Below are positions 6,495 through 8,690 of a DNA stretch of 8,690 nucleotides, in pieces. The position numbers and the translations under genes are program-made. The stretch comes from an uncultured Oscillochloris sp. (GTDB taxonomy: Bacteria > Chloroflexota > Chloroflexia > Chloroflexales > Chloroflexaceae), in contig CAIRDL010000213.1 in the NCBI GenBank assembly GCA_903877345.1, positions 1 through 8,690 of the forward strand, written 5' to 3'. Numbering within the stretch: the first letter of the stretch is position 1; every line of letters begins with the position of its first letter. The notes beneath the pieces are model-generated. The model ran no database searches, was not told the DNA's origin, and worked only from the letters and a program-made list of their open reading frames with translations.

Positions 6495-6671
6495 CTATTG
6501 CATGAAACTCATGGCAAGCCAGACCAACCCGCTGATCACCGCTACGGTCCCGGCGAACGTAATAAGCACTTGGAAAAGCTCCACGAGCAGATGGGCCATC
6601 ACCCTGACCATCTGGACAAAGAACAGTGTGCCGCCTACGAACATTATGAGGGTGACTACTATCTGTGCCAT
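6495..6671 (-). CDS. Small hydrophobic membrane peptide (58 aa), convergent to the STAND gene
   Basis: The ATG at 6669-6671 has a perfect AAGGAGG 7 nt upstream (6679-6685). The product starts MAQIVVTLIMFVGGTLFFVQ and ends WLAMSFMQ, stop TAG 6495-6497. Almost the whole chain is hydrophobic: one helix at about 4-22, a short VRVMAH turn, and a long hydrophobic run 27-56 with a central GTVAVISG. It should insert in the inner membrane. Its stop lies 70 bp beyond the STAND stop, tail to tail. I know no family; size and pattern recall type I toxin, holin-like or pore-forming effector peptides. Its first 20 residues weakly resemble those of the 50-aa peptide at 3118-3270 (small and aliphatic residues around a central G-[AG]-T). 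The plus-strand frame over it (HGKPDQPADHRYG...) looks protein-like but has no RBS. Confidence 0.6.
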   Translation of the reverse strand: MAQIVVTLIMFVGGTLFFVQMVRVMAHLLVELFQVLITFAGTVAVISGLVWLAMSFMQ

Positions 6672-6678
6672 AGGGTTT

Positions 6679-6685
6679 CCTCCTT
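6679..6685 (-). promoter_or_regulatory. Perfect Shine-Dalgarno AAGGAGG
   Basis: The complement of CCTCCTT. The spacer to the ATG at 6671 is 7 nt. It decides that the minus strand, not the overlapping plus-strand frame, holds the gene here. Confidence 0.75.
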
Positions 6686-6712
6686 CAATTCATCCAGATA
6701 CCTGATTTACAC

Positions 6713-6743
6713 AACTCTGGGAGGGCATTGCCCTCCCAGAGTT
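6713..6743. repeat. Perfect 15-bp inverted repeat with one-base centre
   Basis: AACTCTGGGAGGGCA (6713-6727) is exactly complementary to 6729-6743. In single-stranded form the stem would be GC-rich and very stable. It sits about 40 nt upstream of the ATG of the 58-aa peptide and beyond the STAND stop. Neither strand has a T-tract after it. It could be an operator for a dimeric protein, a leader hairpin of the peptide mRNA, or a bidirectional transcription block. Confidence 0.7.
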
Positions 6744-7136
6744 GCTCTCTGCGGCAGTAGACAGACTGCCACATGTGCGCGTAGATGGCCTACCTTTGGA
6801 GCCTAACCGTTTGTTTGGTCGCTACGCAAACCTCCTTTTTCAACATTGCAAGGCGTCCGGTGAACTAGGGATTGGACATCATGGTTACTATCTGGGGTGA
6901 ATACCTCTTTCTGTGTTGAGAGTCGGGCGGCGATTTGCGTACGGACGCAGGTTAGCTGTTGTTTGAACCTCCTTTTGGGCTTTAGATGGCGGGTGATCTA
7001 GCGTTGTACGTGTGCTTGTTGTGAAGCTATCATACGCTCCAATCTAGGTTGGCTCAAGGATGCGCGGCACCTATCCAGCGGATCGCGTGGGGATGTAGGG
7101 CGATTTTTTGAGGACGTCCGTAGGATGCTAATGGTT
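6744..7136. other. Gene-free stretch
   Basis: No credible open frame on either strand. The only pattern is two copies of AACCTCCTTTT (6829-6839 and 6966-6976), which on the minus strand read AAAAGGAGGTT, like the Shine-Dalgarno of the neighbouring peptide gene, but without a usable start codon behind them. Short Met-starting frames here are under 15 codons. Confidence 0.5.
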
Positions 7137-7215
7137 TTTAAGCATGAAACCGGGTGTTTCATCGCTGTTGCAGCGCATTCCAACGGGCGAAAGGCTACCC
7201 GATTTAATGCTTAAA
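7137..7215 (+). ncRNA. Possible small multibranched RNA
   Basis: A closing stem TTTAAGCAT (7137-7145) with ATGCTTAAA (7207-7215), 9 bp perfect, encloses three consecutive hairpins: GAAAC/GTTTC (7146-7160), CGCTG/CAGCG (7163-7175) and CGGG/CCCG (7184-7201). The first stem can instead extend to ATGAAAC/GTTTCAT by borrowing from the closing stem. Size and four-way shape suggest a folded RNA or an IS end. The strand is a guess. No tRNA features (no T-loop GGTTCGA) and no known riboswitch are recognised. Confidence 0.3.
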
Positions 7216-7283
7216 GTTCCACAGCCTCCTGGATTCACGACCCGGATAGAACTCGTAGATGGCCTGTTAGGAGCGAGCGTGTA

Positions 7284-8028
7284 ATGGACAACGCTATCGA
7301 AAAAATCACACCGTTGGGTGTGCCATTCTCGCGTGCGGCGCGGCGTGCGTGCAGTGGCATGACCAGTTTCCAGGGCGAGTTTGCGGTGCTGCAACAGCAC
7401 CCGCATCCGCATTTGCCTCAATACGAGGCAATGTTCGTCGAGCAGGGCAGTGGCTATTTGGTGATGGAGTTCATCCCTGGGCAGAGTCTTGAGGAGTTGA
7501 GCGCGAAGGCCGGTGGCCCGCTTGAAGAGACACAGGTGTTGGGCTTTGCGCTGCAACTCTGTGCGGTGCTGGACTATTTGCACCGCCAAAACCCGCCAAT
7601 GTGCGCCTGACGCCAGATGGTCTGATCAAACTGGTAGACTTCGGACTCTTCAAGCAGGGTACTGACAAAGTCATTTCGTCGCGCCTGGGCCTCAGCCCCG
7701 CCTACGCGCCGCCGGAACAGCACTCGCTCAACCTCGGCCACACCGACCAGCGTAGCGACATCTACAGCCTCGGCGCAACGCTCTACCACCTGCTGACCGG
7801 CGCGTTGCCCGAAACCTCCTTTGACCGCATAAAAGCGCAGATTGACCCGTTGGTGCCACCAGAGCGCCTGAATCCACGCCTTTCACGCCACGTCGCGGCG
7901 GCGATTACCAAAGCATTGAGCCTCGCCATGCAAGACCGTCACCAAGACATTGCGAGCTTGCGCCTGGCACTGTTGGGCCAAGCGCCGGTGGGGGGGCCGA
8001 TAGTGCGCGTGCCTCAAGCGTCACCGAA
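7284..8028 (+). pseudogene. Ser/Thr protein kinase remnant lacking the N-lobe and the HRD loop
   Basis: The ATG at 7284-7286 follows AGGAG by 10 nt. Frame 1 part (7284-7607): FQGEFAVLQQHPHPHLPQY, then YLVMEFIPGQSLEELS (hinge) and CAVLDYLHRQNPP. Frame 2 part (from 7589): PKPANVRLTPDGLIKLVDFG (DFG at 7637-7645), SPAYAPPEQ (APE-type motif), SDIYSLGATLYHLLTG, ending around LALLGQAP. These are kinase subdomains V to XI of the bacterial PknB-like family. The glycine-rich loop and the VAIK lysine are absent: the first 30 residues do not match. At the join, RQNPP and KPANV are read from the same bases 7584-7603, so the expected [VI]-x-[HF]-R-D-L catalytic loop is gone and the frame changes. No kinase activity is possible. 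Followed by an FGE-sulfatase scrap, as in kinase-FGE fusions. Confidence 0.75.
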
Positions 8029-8036
8029 GCTGCCCG

Positions 8037-8144
8037 TATGGCGCACTGGACATGGCGGGCAATGTCTGGGAGTGGTGCGCGACCCAGTGGAAAAAGCGGT
8101 ACCCGTACCCGTACCAATTGGAAGATGAGTGGCAAACGGCCTAA
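8037..8144 (+). pseudogene. FGE-sulfatase (formylglycine-generating-enzyme-like) fragment
   Basis: Frame 3 gives YGALDMAGNVWEWCATQW, then KKRYPYPYQLEDEWQTA and TAA at 8142-8144. The motif DMAGNVWEW is the hallmark of the FGE-sulfatase/SUMF1-type domain (PF03781), and the following charged W-containing stretch is what usually precedes its LRGGSW motif, which is missing. Only about 35 of some 250 residues are left. In Chloroflexota and relatives this domain is often attached to protein kinases or STAND ATPases, so it was probably the C-terminal part of the kinase gene just upstream, now in a different frame. Confidence 0.7.
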
Positions 8145-8502
8145 ACTGGGCGGCACCTTCACCTCAATCAGCCTGATTCGCCCCGTGCTCGCGCCCGTTG
8201 ACGAAGCCATCCCGTTGCCGCCGGACGACGAACCCACCACCGTCAACGCCGGGCCGGTGGCGACCTGGGCGGATCTGACAGGGCACGAGGTGAACGTCCG
8301 GGAACAGCAGCAAATCGCTGAACTGATTCGCCGCGCCGACCGCGCCAGTGGCGGCTATGGTGCTTACTGGCTGGTGCGGACGATGGTCACCGCCTCGATG
8401 CACCCCGATGTGGCGATCACCCTGAGCTACAGCATTTGCCTCTCGTCGCCTGTTATGCTCAACACAGAGCTAGTACATCATCCGAGTAAATTTGATGGGT
8501 AG
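8125..8502 (+). pseudogene. Fragment of an unrecognised gene, truncated by the palindromic element
   Basis: From an ATG at 8125 (no RBS) the frame reads MSGKRPKLGGTFTSISLIRP, an acidic Pro-rich linker (about residues 24-42), then TWADLTGHEVNVREQQQIAE, RADRASGGYGAYWLVRTM and ASMHPDVAITLSY. Composition and GC-rich codon third positions look genuinely coding. The frame is different from both the kinase and the FGE scrap. The last 11 codons and the TAG (8500-8502) come from the inserted palindromic element at 8470, so the original C-terminus is lost. I do not recognise the family. The YWL...HPDV-ITLSY end faintly recalls DnaD-like replication proteins, but not enough to name it. Where the fragment truly begins is unclear. 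Confidence 0.45.
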
Positions 8503-8569
8503 AGGCGGCTCGCGAGCCGCCTCTACGGCCTTCGGACAACCCATCAGAATTACTCGGACGGTGTACTAG
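8470..8569. mobile_element. 100-bp nested palindromic element (MITE-like), CTAG ends
   Basis: Outer arms of 30 nt, 8471-8500 and 8539-8568, pair with about five mismatches; both ends read CTAGTAC...TCCGAGTAA...TGATGGGT. Inside is a perfect 24-bp palindrome (8501-8524, AGAGGCGGCTCG and its complement), followed by CGGCCTTCGG, a smaller stem. CTAG (8470-8473 and 8566-8569) or TA could be the duplicated target. There is no ORF. It interrupts the gene fragment to its left, so it is an insertion rather than that gene's terminator. The outer CTAGTAC is shared with the ends of the insertion sequence at 430-2152, though the inner arms differ. Confidence 0.7.
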
Positions 8570-8671
8570 TACAGCTTTCTGGAAATGTGTACCGAGATAT
8601 GGTACGCTCTCCTGAACGACAATGAGTGCCGCTCCGGTGGCGATGAACGATAAACTGTGATGGAGGATGCG

Positions 8672-8690
8672 ATGGCTGGCCCACAACCCC
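8672..8690 (+). CDS. Start of a new gene (partial)
   Basis: The ATG at 8672-8674 lies 5 nt after GGAGG (8662-8666) and reads MAGPQP to the window edge. The RBS is the only support. An earlier ATG (8660-8662), overlapping the GGAGG, is out of frame. A GTACC/GGTAC inverted repeat (about 8589-8605) upstream could be an operator. Nothing can be said about function. Confidence 0.45.

Noticed and set aside
6477..6806. Plus-strand frame with a His/Gly-rich product
   Set aside because: It looks protein-like but has no start with an RBS. The opposite strand has a perfect Shine-Dalgarno and a coherent hydrophobic peptide, and antisense of hydrophobic codons naturally gives polar residues.
7137..7215. 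tRNA gene
   Set aside because: The closing stem with three arms resembles a cloverleaf, but there is no GGTTCGA-type T-loop, no conserved D-loop GG and no CCA-compatible end.
8501..8524. Intrinsic terminator
   Set aside because: The palindrome is strong but has no T-tract and is the centre of a larger inverted-repeat element that interrupts a gene.

Overview
The window is GC-rich, gene-poor and full of broken genes. It reads as an accessory or 'graveyard' island of a bacterium, most likely of the phylum Chloroflexota. That assignment is an inference from the mix of an orphan STAND-type ATPase, a Ser/Thr-kinase remnant beside an FGE-sulfatase remnant, and many short 'TAGGGGCGAAGCA'-type and CTAG-ended palindromic repeats. 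No marker gene fixes the taxonomy.

Left part (1-2152): the 3' end of an unidentified gene, a 20-bp tandem repeat, an inverted repeat, and a 41-bp tandem repeat that is interrupted by a complete insertion sequence of about 1.72 kb (430-2152, perfect 23-bp ends). Its minus-strand DDE transposase is dead, from a 73-bp internal duplication that shifts the frame and an in-frame TAG.

Middle left (2150-4078): a minus-strand block with a 41-codon 5' stub resembling a restriction-helicase gene, an intact AT-richer GNAT acetyltransferase gene and a 50-aa two-helix membrane peptide gene coupled to it. These are followed by a chain of about ten hairpins (3362-3662). I read that chain as an ORF-less IS200/IS605-type element carrying an omega-RNA/HEARO-like RNA. 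Beyond it lie a probable stub of a DNA-methyltransferase gene and a fragment of an IS1634-type transposase. The two stubs suggest that a restriction-modification operon once stood here and was taken apart by mobile DNA.

Centre (4101-6743): a T-tract hairpin and a near-perfect sigma70 promoter drive the one large intact gene, a 718-codon STAND/AAA-like P-loop ATPase with a winged-helix region and an unassigned C-terminal half. Facing it is a 58-aa hydrophobic peptide gene on the minus strand with a perfect Shine-Dalgarno sequence, preceded by a perfect 15-bp inverted repeat. This pair is the best candidate here for an undescribed two-component (sensor plus membrane peptide) system. The link is positional only.

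Right part (6744-8690): a gene-free stretch, a possible small multibranched RNA, and a kinase pseudogene that has lost its N-lobe and its HRD catalytic loop. Next come an FGE-sulfatase scrap in another frame and a fragment of an unrecognised gene in the third frame. That fragment runs into a 100-bp nested palindromic MITE (8470-8569). The last bases hold the start of a new plus-strand gene.
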